The position numbers and the translations under genes are program-made. 64,000 nt of DNA. It comes from Spirochaetaceae bacterium. Its GTDB lineage: Bacteria; Spirochaetota; Spirochaetia; Treponematales; Rectinemataceae. The stretch is taken from contig JANXYQ010000079.1 in NCBI GenBank assembly GCA_025355995.1, positions 1 to 64,000 on the forward strand, read 5' to 3'. The notes beneath the pieces are model-generated. The model made no database searches, had not been told where the DNA came from, and was given only the letters and a program-made list of their open reading frames with translations. Numbering within the stretch: position 1 is the first letter of the stretch; each line of letters begins with the position of its first letter. Below, in pieces: positions 51,200 to 59,218 of this stretch.

Positions 51200-52438
51200 T
51201 CAGCGCTTGTGCATTACGTATTCGAGGACGTCCTCGATCACTATGGTCCCCGCCATCTTGCCCTCGGCGTCCACGACGGGCGCCGTATGGAGCTTGTACT
51301 TGAGCATCAGCTCCGCGAGGGAGCCCGCCCCGTCCGTGTCGTGCAGGGGGTCGGTCACCGAGTTCATGATCTCGCCCAGGCGCGCCTGGGGATCGGCGAC
51401 GACTATGTCCCTGAGCGAGACCGTGGCGACGTACTTGCCCCGGGCGTCCAGGACGTAGACGCTGTAGACGACCTCCGCCTCGGGCTTGACCGTCCTGAGC
51501 TCGGCCATCGCGTCGGCCACCTTCATCGACTGGTTGAAGAAGACGTAGTCCTTGGACATGAGGGAGCCCACCGAGTCCTCCGGGTAGGCCATGAGGGTCC
51601 TGACCTCGCTGGAGGAGGAGGTCTCCATCTCCGCGAGGAGGCGCTCGGCCTTCTCCGCCTTGAGCTCGTCGAGGATGTCGGCGACCTCGTCGGCGGGCAT
51701 CTTCTCGAGGACGTCGGCGGCCCTCTCGTCGGACATGTTCTCGAGGATCCGGACCTGGGCGCCGGGCTCGAGCTCCTCGAGGACGTCGGCCGCCCTCTCC
51801 TCGTCCAGCGAGTTGAAGAGCGCCACCCTCGAGGCGTGGTCCAGCTCCTCGAGGATGTCGGCCAGGTCCGAGGGGTGGATGCCGTCGAGCTTGGAATAGG
51901 CCTTGGACAGCTTGATCTGGGTGCTCGAGAAATCGACCGCCTCGACCTCGTTCCAGAGGATGAGCTTGCTCGGCAGGGACTTCCCGAAGACCCTGAGCAG
52001 GCGCGAGAGGGGCTTGGCGAAGCCGAGCCTGCGGAACAGGCCCTCGAGGCCCACGTCTACGGCCACTAGGAAGCTGCCGGACGAGCCCGAGTCGAGGACC
52101 AGGTCGTTGACCCGCACCAGCTTGCGCCCGTCCACGTCGACGATCTGCTTGTCGATCAGGTGCTTTTTCAGATAGAGGAGGTTCTCGGTGGAAAGGGAGG
52201 CGTCCCTCAGGGCGGAGGCGACGAAGGAATAACGGCCCTCCACGCGCCTGACGCGGATCGGCCCGGAGTCGACGAGCCTCTGCCCCTCGCGGGTGGAGAT
52301 CGAGGCGGCGACGACCTTGGGCCGCTGGGAGCCCACGTCGACGATGAGGTCGCGCAGCCGGCCGACGAAATCGTCGGCCTCGCCGAAGACCTTGGAGCCG
52401 AGGAGCCTGCTGAAGTAAATAGTGGTATTGGGATTCAT
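51200..52438 (-). CDS. Soluble PRC-MgtE_N-CBS protein
   Basis: 412 residues without membrane helices. A PRC-barrel-like double domain (1-160) is followed by an MgtE N-terminal helical superhelix (about 175-275, with repeats such as LADILEELDHASRVALFNSL and DVLEELEPGAQVRIL) and a CBS pair (about 285-412, e.g. VGSLMSKDYVFFNQSMKVAD and HTAPVVDAEGKMAGTIVI). In MgtE these two parts gate the channel according to cytosolic Mg. Here the transmembrane part is absent and the Nramp-related gene follows. A gating or sensing subunit in trans is the natural inference. Started at MNPNTT with GGAGG upstream. Confidence 0.85.
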   Translation of the reverse strand: MNPNTTIYFSRLLGSKVFGEADDFVGRLRDLIVDVGSQRPKVVAASISTREGQRLVDSGPIRVRRVEGRYSFVASALRDASLSTENLLYLKKHLIDKQIVDVDGRKLVRVNDLVLDSGSSGSFLVAVDVGLEGLFRRLGFAKPLSRLLRVFGKSLPSKLILWNEVEAVDFSSTQIKLSKAYSKLDGIHPSDLADILEELDHASRVALFNSLDEERAADVLEELEPGAQVRILENMSDERAADVLEKMPADEVADILDELKAEKAERLLAEMETSSSSEVRTLMAYPEDSVGSLMSKDYVFFNQSMKVADAMAELRTVKPEAEVVYSVYVLDARGKYVATVSLRDIVVADPQARLGEIMNSVTDPLHDTDGAGSLAELMLKYKLHTAPVVDAEGKMAGTIVIEDVLEYVMHKR

Positions 52439-52700
52439 CGCGGTTTCCTCCGATTGCATACGGCGCGGAGGGACCGCCCTAGAGGGGAGGAGCCCCGCGT
52501 CAACGGACTTGGGTGTCTCGGTAACTACCTGGGCCTGCGTCCATAGACGGAAAGCCTCCTCTGGGCGGGGTAGGGGCTCCTAGGGACCCCTGGGGCCGTT
52601 TCAGGGCCCTCCGCTAGGTATAGCCCGAGCCGCGGATCGAGTCAATCAATCGGGCAGCGAAGCCTCGATATTCCCGCCCGGCCGTGCTAACCTTCCGGGC
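52439..52700. promoter_or_regulatory. Divergent region with GC-rich structured leader
   Basis: 262 bases between the Mg-type operon and the CDF exporter. The middle, on the minus strand, contains GC-rich inverted repeats, among them 52572-52591 (AGGGG...CCCCT) and GGGCC/GGCCC beside it. This would be the 5' leader of the PRC-MgtE_N-CBS gene. A metal riboswitch is plausible, but I find no convincing match to the M-box or yybP-ykoY consensus. Confidence 0.4.
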
Positions 52701-53606
52701 ATGGAAGAGCGCGGCTCGCTGCTGAACAAGGCTTCGGTCATCGCCCTCGTCGGCAACGCGATCCTCGCGGCGGCCAAGCTGGCCATCGGCTTTCTCTCCG
52801 GATCCCTGGCCGTCGTGGGCGACGGTATAGACTCCTCGACCGACGTGGTCATCGCCGTCGTCGCCCTCTTCACGGCGCGCATCGTGGACAAGCCGGGGGA
52901 CCGAGAGCACCCCTACGGCCACTCGAGGGCCGAGACCGTCGCCACGACCATCCTGGCCTTCATAGTCTTCTTCGCGGGCTCCCAACTCCTGGTACGGACG
53001 GCGACGGCGCTGATATCCGGCGAGGCCGCGGAGCTTCCCTCGAGGATAGCAATCGCCGTGACCGCGGTATCCATAGTCGGCAAGCTCCTCCTTTCCTGGA
53101 GCCAGTTCCACTACGGGAAGAAGGCCGGCAGCTCAATGCTGATCGCCAACGGCAAGAACATGCGCGGCGACGTGGTCATCTCGGCTTCGGTGCTCGTGGG
53201 CCTGGGCTTCACCTTCCTGCTTCGCATGCCCATCCTGGACCGCGTCACCGCCCTGCTCGTATCGTTCTGGATAATCAAGGTCGCCGCGGGCATCTTCCGC
53301 GAGGTCAACACCGAGCTCATGGACGGTACCGACGGCGAGGGCCCCTACGGCGAGATCTTCGCCGCCGTCTCCTCGGTCGCGGGGGCAGGGAATCCCCACC
53401 GCACGCGCGTCCGCAGGCTGGGCTCCATACTCATCGTCGACCTCGACATCGAGGTCGATCCCGAGCTCAGCGTCGCCGCGGCCCACGGCATAGCGGTCGA
53501 GGTCGAGCGCGCGATCAAGCGCGCCCTGCCGGAGGTCTACGACGTCATCGTCCACATCGAGCCGCGCGGCAACTCGGAGGACGAGCGCTTCGGCGTGAGG
53601 CCCTAA
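52701..53606 (+). CDS. Cation diffusion facilitator transporter
   Basis: 301 residues. Six membrane helices carry the metal-site residues of CDF exporters: GDGIDSSTDVV, HPYGHSRAETV and GKNMRGDVVIS. A cytosolic ferredoxin-like domain ends the protein (VDLDIEVDPELSVAAAHGIA, VIVHIEPRGN). It exports divalent cations (Zn, Mn, Fe, Co, or Mg) in exchange for protons. It is divergent from the Mg-type import pair, so it may balance the same metal. No signature separates Zn from Mn. Confidence 0.9.
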   Translation: MEERGSLLNKASVIALVGNAILAAAKLAIGFLSGSLAVVGDGIDSSTDVVIAVVALFTARIVDKPGDREHPYGHSRAETVATTILAFIVFFAGSQLLVRTATALISGEAAELPSRIAIAVTAVSIVGKLLLSWSQFHYGKKAGSSMLIANGKNMRGDVVISASVLVGLGFTFLLRMPILDRVTALLVSFWIIKVAAGIFREVNTELMDGTDGEGPYGEIFAAVSSVAGAGNPHRTRVRRLGSILIVDLDIEVDPELSVAAAHGIAVEVERAIKRALPEVYDVIVHIEPRGNSEDERFGVRP

Positions 53607-53662
53607 GTTGGAATTGCCGAATTCCCCGTCCTGGGTTATATTCAATTCAGCAAAGGGAAACC

Positions 53663-54049
53663 ATGGAAGCGATAAGCGACCTAACCTGGCTGCGTCAGCT
53701 TTCCCTCTCGTCGGTGGAGCGATTCGAGCTCCGCGGCTTCGGTATCGCCATAGTCTCCATGCCGCCCACCCCTGCCCGCCACGAGGAGCGTTACCGCTAC
53801 CGACTCCTCGCCTTCGACCCAACCCTCGGCAAGCCCGTACTCTCGGTAGACCTCGAGAGCGACATCCTCGGCGACTATTGCCTGGCGATCCAGGCCGGTC
53901 GGGAACATCGGGTGCTCGCCCGATACGACATGCCGCCTACCCTGGAGGAATTCCGGTCCCGCGCCCTAGCGGAGGCCGAGGCCGCCCTCCCCCCCTGCCC
54001 CACCGCGCCTCCGCCGAGGGGCCAAGCCCGCAAGCGCCGAAGGACTTGA
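53663..54049 (+). CDS. Hypothetical soluble protein
   Basis: 128 residues with no domain I know. It starts at MEAISD with AAAGGGAAACC upstream, and ends with a basic Pro/Arg tail (PPRGQARKRRRT). It has no signal peptide. The transglutaminase-like gene starts 29 bases later, so they may share a transcript. Confidence 0.6.
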   Translation: MEAISDLTWLRQLSLSSVERFELRGFGIAIVSMPPTPARHEERYRYRLLAFDPTLGKPVLSVDLESDILGDYCLAIQAGREHRVLARYDMPPTLEEFRSRALAEAEAALPPCPTAPPPRGQARKRRRT

Positions 54050-54078
54050 TCGAAGCCTCGATCGGCCGATACTAGACT

Positions 54079-55260
54079 ATGATGCGATTCCGCCGCCTAC
54101 CCCGCGCGATCCTGCTAGCCCTCCTCGTCCTCGGCTCCATGGGCCGCGCCTGGCCCGAGCAGCTGAAGTCCAAACTGGGCTTTTTCGAGGACATGCCCTC
54201 GGGCTTCAGCCTAAAAGGCGGGGACGGCAAGACGCGTTTCGCCTTCGCCGATCCCGAGGGCGGCATGGAATACGACATCTTCGCCTACGAGCCCGGGCGC
54301 TTCGCCGACGCCGCCGCCCTATCGAGCCAAACCCTCGGCAAGCTCGGTTCCGCCGGCGATACGACGCCCTATTCCTACGAGGGGCGCCCCGCCGTCCTGG
54401 CAGAGCTCGGCTTCGCCCTGGACGGAGTCAAGCAGAAGGGCTACGGCCTGTTCATCGAGGGGAGGAAGAAGTCTGGCGGCAGGGGCGGCATCGACGAGTA
54501 CAGCTACGCCCTCCTCGCCTACGCGCCCGAATCCGATTTCGAGGCCTACTCGGACTTCATACTATCCTGCCTCGATTCCTTCTCCGTCGACGCTGCCGCG
54601 AAGCGCTCGCCGGGCCCGATAAGCCAGTTCACCCTCGATTGGCCCCCCGCGCGCGACAAGGAGAGGACCGTCGCCCTCGTCGGCGGCGGGAGCGCCAGCC
54701 TGCCCTGGGCCGACGACGAGGCGGTCCAGGAAGCCCAGACCTGCACGCGGGAATACAAGGTGCTGACCGCCTACGCGAACGAGCCGGTCCTGTGGCAGGA
54801 CGCCTGGGCCCGCTTCTATAGGATGGCCTACCGCGAGTCCGCCGCGAGGCTGGACCGCCTCGCCCTCGAGACGGCGAAGGCGCTGCCCTCCGACGACCCG
54901 ACCGAGGCCGCGAGAAGGATCCTCGCCTGGGTGCAGGGCTTCGTCTACGAGCGGGACGAGAAAGGCACGGATTTCATCCCGCCGCTCGCCGCGGCCTACG
55001 GTGCCACCGGGGACTGCGACTCCCGCGCCGTCGTCGCCTCCATCGTCCTCGAGCGGCTCGGCATAGATTCCATACTGATGGTCTCGAGGGACTATTCCCA
55101 CGCGATGCTCGGCGTCGACGTAACCGGCGGCGGCCAGCGCTTCGCGTTCAACGGCAAGAAGTACCTGGTGGGGGAGACGACCGCCAAGGTCGGCTTGGGG
55201 ATGATCGCCGCGGATATGTCCGACTGGAGCAAGTGGCTGGGCATAGACCTGGGCAACTAG
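54079..55260 (+). CDS. Exported transglutaminase-like protein
   Basis: 393 residues. A signal peptide (AILLALLVLGSMGRAWP) precedes a N-terminal domain of unknown type. The C-terminal part has a transglutaminase-like core with the Cys in GATGDCDSRAVVAS (about 311), the His in YSHAMLGVD and an acidic position in LVGETT. Bacterial members are cysteine peptidases or protein cross-linkers of the envelope. The acidic position holds Glu instead of the usual Asp. It precedes a polysaccharide deacetylase gene by 46 bases. Confidence 0.75.
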   Translation: MMRFRRLPRAILLALLVLGSMGRAWPEQLKSKLGFFEDMPSGFSLKGGDGKTRFAFADPEGGMEYDIFAYEPGRFADAAALSSQTLGKLGSAGDTTPYSYEGRPAVLAELGFALDGVKQKGYGLFIEGRKKSGGRGGIDEYSYALLAYAPESDFEAYSDFILSCLDSFSVDAAAKRSPGPISQFTLDWPPARDKERTVALVGGGSASLPWADDEAVQEAQTCTREYKVLTAYANEPVLWQDAWARFYRMAYRESAARLDRLALETAKALPSDDPTEAARRILAWVQGFVYERDEKGTDFIPPLAAAYGATGDCDSRAVVASIVLERLGIDSILMVSRDYSHAMLGVDVTGGGQRFAFNGKKYLVGETTAKVGLGMIAADMSDWSKWLGIDLGN

Positions 55261-55306
55261 CGGGCACGTTGACCCTCCGCCCCTCGATCGGTAGAATGCC
55301 CCATCC

Positions 55307-56125
55307 ATGAGTCGCGAAAAATATCTCATAGTTTTCCTGATTTCGGTCCTAGCCGTCTGCCTTCCCCTCCGGGCCGAGGGCAAGGTCATCATCCTCGATT
55401 ACCACACCTTCCTCGGAAACGGAAAATCCAACATAGATTATTCCGAGGCCGAGCTCGCCGAGCAGCTCGACGCGATGGCCGCGATGGGCTACAAATTCGT
55501 GAACCTCGACGACGCGATCGCCGGCAGGATCGAGGGCAAGGCCAATATCGCGATCACGATCGACGACGGGAACCACACGGTCTATCCCGCGTTCAAGGAC
55601 GTGTTCGAGCCGCGGGGCATCAAGCCCTACCTCTTCGTCTATCCCGCGATCGTCATCGGCCATGTGCGCTACGCGCTCACGCCCGAGAAGCTGCGGCTGC
55701 TCGCCCAGGCGGGCTGCGGCGTCGGGGCCCACGGCTACCATCACAACGCGGTGACCGACAAGACCTGGGCCAGGGACCCCAAGGATTTCATGACGGAGAT
55801 CAAGAGGCCCGGCCCCGCCCTCGCCAAGATCCTCGGCGCCGCGCCGACCATGTTCGGCTATCCCTTCGGCGTCTACTCGCGCCGCGCGGAGGACGCGGTG
55901 GCGGCCGCCGGCTACTCGTGGGCCTTCGCGGCCGACGACAAGGTGACGCAGGTCTCCTTCGACGATCCCGGCCTCGACCGGATGGCCGTGCCGAGGACCA
56001 TCACCTACCGCTACAACCGGAACATCCTCATGCGCGCGCTGAAGGATTACCTGGCCTACGACGGCCCCCCGCTCTTCGAGGCGCCGGCGGCGGCGTCCCT
56101 CCTCCCAGGCGAAGTCGCCAAGTAG
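55307..56125 (+). CDS. Exported polysaccharide deacetylase
   Basis: 272 residues. A signal peptide (LIVFLISVLAVCLPLRAEG) is followed by a NodB-type domain. The metal and catalytic motif is ITIDDGNHT; a second HxxxH-like site lies in AHGYHHNAV; YPFGVYSRRA closes the domain. It removes acetyl groups from a surface or cell-wall polysaccharide. Together with the transglutaminase-like neighbour it belongs to envelope modification. Its last 70 bases overlap the convergent EamA gene. Confidence 0.88.
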   Translation: MSREKYLIVFLISVLAVCLPLRAEGKVIILDYHTFLGNGKSNIDYSEAELAEQLDAMAAMGYKFVNLDDAIAGRIEGKANIAITIDDGNHTVYPAFKDVFEPRGIKPYLFVYPAIVIGHVRYALTPEKLRLLAQAGCGVGAHGYHHNAVTDKTWARDPKDFMTEIKRPGPALAKILGAAPTMFGYPFGVYSRRAEDAVAAAGYSWAFAADDKVTQVSFDDPGLDRMAVPRTITYRYNRNILMRALKDYLAYDGPPLFEAPAAASLLPGEVAK

Positions 56126-56967
56126 ACGCCTCCGATGGCCACCGCGCCCCCCGCCAGGCTTATAGCCCCGAGCCTCTCGCCGAGCAGGAAGAACGCGGCC
56201 CCCACCGAGACGACGGGCACGAGGTTAAGGAAGACGCTCGTGGTCCCCGCCCCGAGCCTGTCGATCGCGACGACGTAGAGCCAATAGCCCACGGCCGAGC
56301 AGAACACCCCCAGGTAGAGCACGTTGAGCGCCACCGGAAGGCTCGGCATCCGCCATGAGGGCGATTCCGCGAGCGCGAAGGGGATGCAGCCGAGCAGGCC
56401 GAAAAGACTCTGCCAAAAAGTTATCGCTACGTGGCCGTACTTCGTCCCGAGGGGCTTCGTGACAAGCGCGTAGACTACCCAGCAGGCCGCCGCCCCGCCC
56501 ATGAGGAGGTAGCCCGCGAGGGACGAGGATCCCCCGCCGATGGAGGGGAGCACGATGAGGGCGATCCCCGCGAAGGAGACCAGCGCGCCGACGTAGCTGC
56601 GGGCCCGGAGCCTAGTGCCGAAGGCGAGCCGATCCGCGAGCATCGTGAGAACCGGGATCGTCCCGATGATCAGCGAGGATTCGGAGGCCGTGAGCAGGGC
56701 GATCCCCGTATTCTCGCAGAGGAAATAGAGCGTCACCCCCGACAGCCCGCCGAGGGCCATGAGGGGAAGGTCGCGGAGCCGGAGGCGAAGTTCCTCGCGG
56801 GTTCCGAGGGCGAGGGCGTAGAGCAGGATTACCGCTACGACGAAGCGAGCGGCGGCGATGGTCATGGGCGGAAGGCTGGCGACGGCCACTTTCGTGCTGA
56901 GGAAGGAAAGCCCCCAGAGGACGGAGACCGCGATGGCGTAGATCAGGGCGGAATGTCGCTTATCCAT
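56056..56967 (-). CDS. EamA (DMT) family transporter
   Basis: 303 residues with ten membrane helices in two EamA units (ALIYAIAVSVLWGLSFLST and YLLMGGAAACWVVYALVTK). Family members export amino acids, drugs or other metabolites. The start is placed at MDKRHS for ribosome-site spacing; an ATG three codons earlier is possible. The 3' end runs 70 bases into the convergent deacetylase gene. Substrate unknown. Confidence 0.88.
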   Translation of the reverse strand: MDKRHSALIYAIAVSVLWGLSFLSTKVAVASLPPMTIAAARFVVAVILLYALALGTREELRLRLRDLPLMALGGLSGVTLYFLCENTGIALLTASESSLIIGTIPVLTMLADRLAFGTRLRARSYVGALVSFAGIALIVLPSIGGGSSSLAGYLLMGGAAACWVVYALVTKPLGTKYGHVAITFWQSLFGLLGCIPFALAESPSWRMPSLPVALNVLYLGVFCSAVGYWLYVVAIDRLGAGTTSVFLNLVPVVSVGAAFFLLGERLGAISLAGGAVAIGGVYLATSPGRRDAAAGASKSGGPS

Positions 56968-57044
56968 GCAGGCCATCCTATACTCTTTCCTCGATCAATC
57001 GAAGAGCCTTTACACCAACCTCGCCGCCGGGCGATACTTTCGCG

Positions 57045-57617
57045 ATGGCCCGCAAGGATCTCGAGTTCGTGCTCGACTACATACTCAACAAGGCGGACGC
57101 CTCGGAATTCGAGGTGATAGACAAAGCGTGCAAGCGCCGAGGACGCGACTCTAAGGCCTTCGAGAGCCTCGGCGGGGAGGGTCCGGGCGCGATGGCCAGG
57201 AGGATGGCGGGGGAGCTCCAGGAAAGCGTGGGCTCCACGATGGAGAGCGTGCGCGGCACCGTCCGCGGCTTCGTCGCGGACATCATCCGGAAGAACGCGC
57301 CCGAGGTGAGCGAGGAGCAGCTCGCCGCCCTCCTCGACGAGTACGCGCCGCCCGTAGGCTCCGAGCGCAAGAGGCCGGCGGCCTCGCCGATCCCCCCCGA
57401 GGCCCTCCTCGGGATGGTGACGTCCTTCATCGAGTACTCCCGGGGCGCCATGCCCCCGAGCCGCCAGCGGGAGCTCTGGGAGTCGAACCCGCGCTGGCAG
57501 GACGAGTACTGGGCCGCCTTCCCCGCCGAGATAAAGACGCTCGCCAAGGCCTATCTCGAGGGCGCGATAAACGACGAGACCTTCGGTTCGGCCGTCCTGA
57601 GCGTACTCGGCCTTTAA
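57045..57617 (+). CDS. Hypothetical helical protein
   Basis: 190 residues, not recognised. It starts MARKDLEFVLDYIL and has amphipathic segments (ESVGSTMESVRGTVRGFVAD) and a Pro-rich hinge, with no signal peptide. It precedes hutH by 33 bases but nothing links it to histidine breakdown. Confidence 0.65.
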   Translation: MARKDLEFVLDYILNKADASEFEVIDKACKRRGRDSKAFESLGGEGPGAMARRMAGELQESVGSTMESVRGTVRGFVADIIRKNAPEVSEEQLAALLDEYAPPVGSERKRPAASPIPPEALLGMVTSFIEYSRGAMPPSRQRELWESNPRWQDEYWAAFPAEIKTLAKAYLEGAINDETFGSAVLSVLGL

Positions 57618-57650
57618 TGGCGCCGTAGGGCGTGCTATACTCGCAAATCC

Positions 57651-59201
57651 ATGGAAACGGTAATAATCGACGGCAAGACCCTGTCCCTCGAGGGAGTGGC
57701 TCGCGTCGCCCGCTTCGGCGCGGCCGCGGAGCTGGCGAGCGAGGCCCTCGGCAGCATGACGGCGTCGCGCTCGATAGTCGACGCCTGCGTCGACGAGGGC
57801 CTGGTGCGCTACGGCATCACCACGGGCTTCGGCAAATTCTCCGACGTGGTCATCTCGAGCGAGGACAACGGAACCCTCCAGCGCAACCTCATCATGAGCC
57901 ACGCCTGCGGCGTGGGCGAGCCCTTCGCGGACGAGGTGGTGCGCGCGATGCTCCTCCTGCGGGCCAACGCCCTCGCGGTCGGCCGCTCCGGGATCAGGCC
58001 GTCGACCGTGCGGGCCCTCGTCGCCATGCTGAACGCGGGCATCTCGCCGATCGTGCCGCAGCAGGGCTCGCTCGGGGCTTCGGGCGACCTCGCCCCCCTC
58101 GCCCACCTCGTCCTCGTCCTCATGGGCATGGGCGAGGCCGCCTATAGGGGCCGCCGCGTGCCGGGCGCCCAAGCCCTCGCCGAGGCGGGCATCGCGCCGG
58201 TGGCCCTCGCCGCGAAGGAGGGCCTGGCCCTCATCAACGGCACCCAGGCCATGACCGCGGTCGGGGCCCTCGCCTGCCGCGACGCCCTGTCGCTGCTCGC
58301 GACCGCCGAGCTCGCGGCGGCCCTGAGCTTCCAGGCCCTGCGCGGCATCACCGACGCCCTCGACCCGCGGATCCACGAGCTGCGGGGCCAACCGGGCCAA
58401 TGCGCCTCGGCCGCCGCCCTCCGCGGCCTCCTCGAGGGCTCGCTCTTCGCGACTCGGCAGGGCCAGGAGCGGGTCCAGGACGCCTACGCCCTGCGCTGCG
58501 CGCCCCAGGTTCACGGCGCGAGCCGCGACGCGATAGGCTACGCGGCCGCCGCCGTGGGCCGCGAGCTCAACGCGGTCACCGACAACCCGCTCATCATGCC
58601 GAACGGCGACATCGTCTCGGGCGGCAACTTCCACGGCCAGCCGGTGGCCCTCGCCATGGACTTCCTCGGCATCGCCCTGGCCGAGCTCGCGAGCATCTCG
58701 GAGCGCCGCATCGAGCGCCTGGTGAACCCCAGCCTCTCCAACGGCCTGCCCGCCTTCCTAGCGCCACGGGGCGGGCTCAACTCCGGCTTCATGATCGTCC
58801 AATACGTCGCCGCCGCCCTGGTGAGCGAGGATAAGGTCCTCGCCCATCCGGCCTCGGTCGACTCGATCCCCTCGAGCGCCAACCAGGAGGACCACGTCTC
58901 CATGGGCACGATAGCCGCCCGCAAGGCGAGGACCATCCTCGAGAACGCGCAACGCGTCCTCGCGATCGAGATCCTCTCCGCCTGCCAGGCCGTCGACCTT
59001 CGCGCGTCGGCGATGGGCAGGGGCGGCGAAAGCGAGGCCCTCCTCTCGACGGCCACGCGCGGCGCGTATCGCGCGCTCCGAGAGGCGGTCCCCTTCATGG
59101 CGGAAGACAGGGTGCTCTACCCCGACATCGAGGCCGCGCGCGCCCTCGTGGCCCGCGACGCATTCGTCGCGAGCGACGCATTCGCGACCGCGCCCTCGTA
59201 A
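57651..59201 (+). CDS. hutH: Histidine ammonia-lyase
   Basis: 516 residues. The MIO-forming Ala-Ser-Gly is in SLGASGDLAPLAHL at about 142-144, matching the family. It also has GITTGFGKFSD and QDAYALRCAPQVHGA. It removes ammonia from L-histidine to give urocanate, the first step of histidine degradation in the cytosol. It is followed directly by hutU. The stop overlaps an alternative hutU start. Confidence 0.97.
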   Translation: METVIIDGKTLSLEGVARVARFGAAAELASEALGSMTASRSIVDACVDEGLVRYGITTGFGKFSDVVISSEDNGTLQRNLIMSHACGVGEPFADEVVRAMLLLRANALAVGRSGIRPSTVRALVAMLNAGISPIVPQQGSLGASGDLAPLAHLVLVLMGMGEAAYRGRRVPGAQALAEAGIAPVALAAKEGLALINGTQAMTAVGALACRDALSLLATAELAAALSFQALRGITDALDPRIHELRGQPGQCASAAALRGLLEGSLFATRQGQERVQDAYALRCAPQVHGASRDAIGYAAAAVGRELNAVTDNPLIMPNGDIVSGGNFHGQPVALAMDFLGIALAELASISERRIERLVNPSLSNGLPAFLAPRGGLNSGFMIVQYVAAALVSEDKVLAHPASVDSIPSSANQEDHVSMGTIAARKARTILENAQRVLAIEILSACQAVDLRASAMGRGGESEALLSTATRGAYRALREAVPFMAEDRVLYPDIEAARALVARDAFVASDAFATAPS

Positions 59202-59218
59202 TGGAAAGGAGTCTCAGA

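Noticed and set aside
52439-52640. M-box or manganese riboswitch
   Set aside because: I compared the leader by eye with the M-box and yybP-ykoY consensus and found only short partial similarity, not the conserved core.
56943-58634. 563-residue minus-strand open frame
   Set aside because: Antisense of hutH and the hypothetical gene; low-complexity product.
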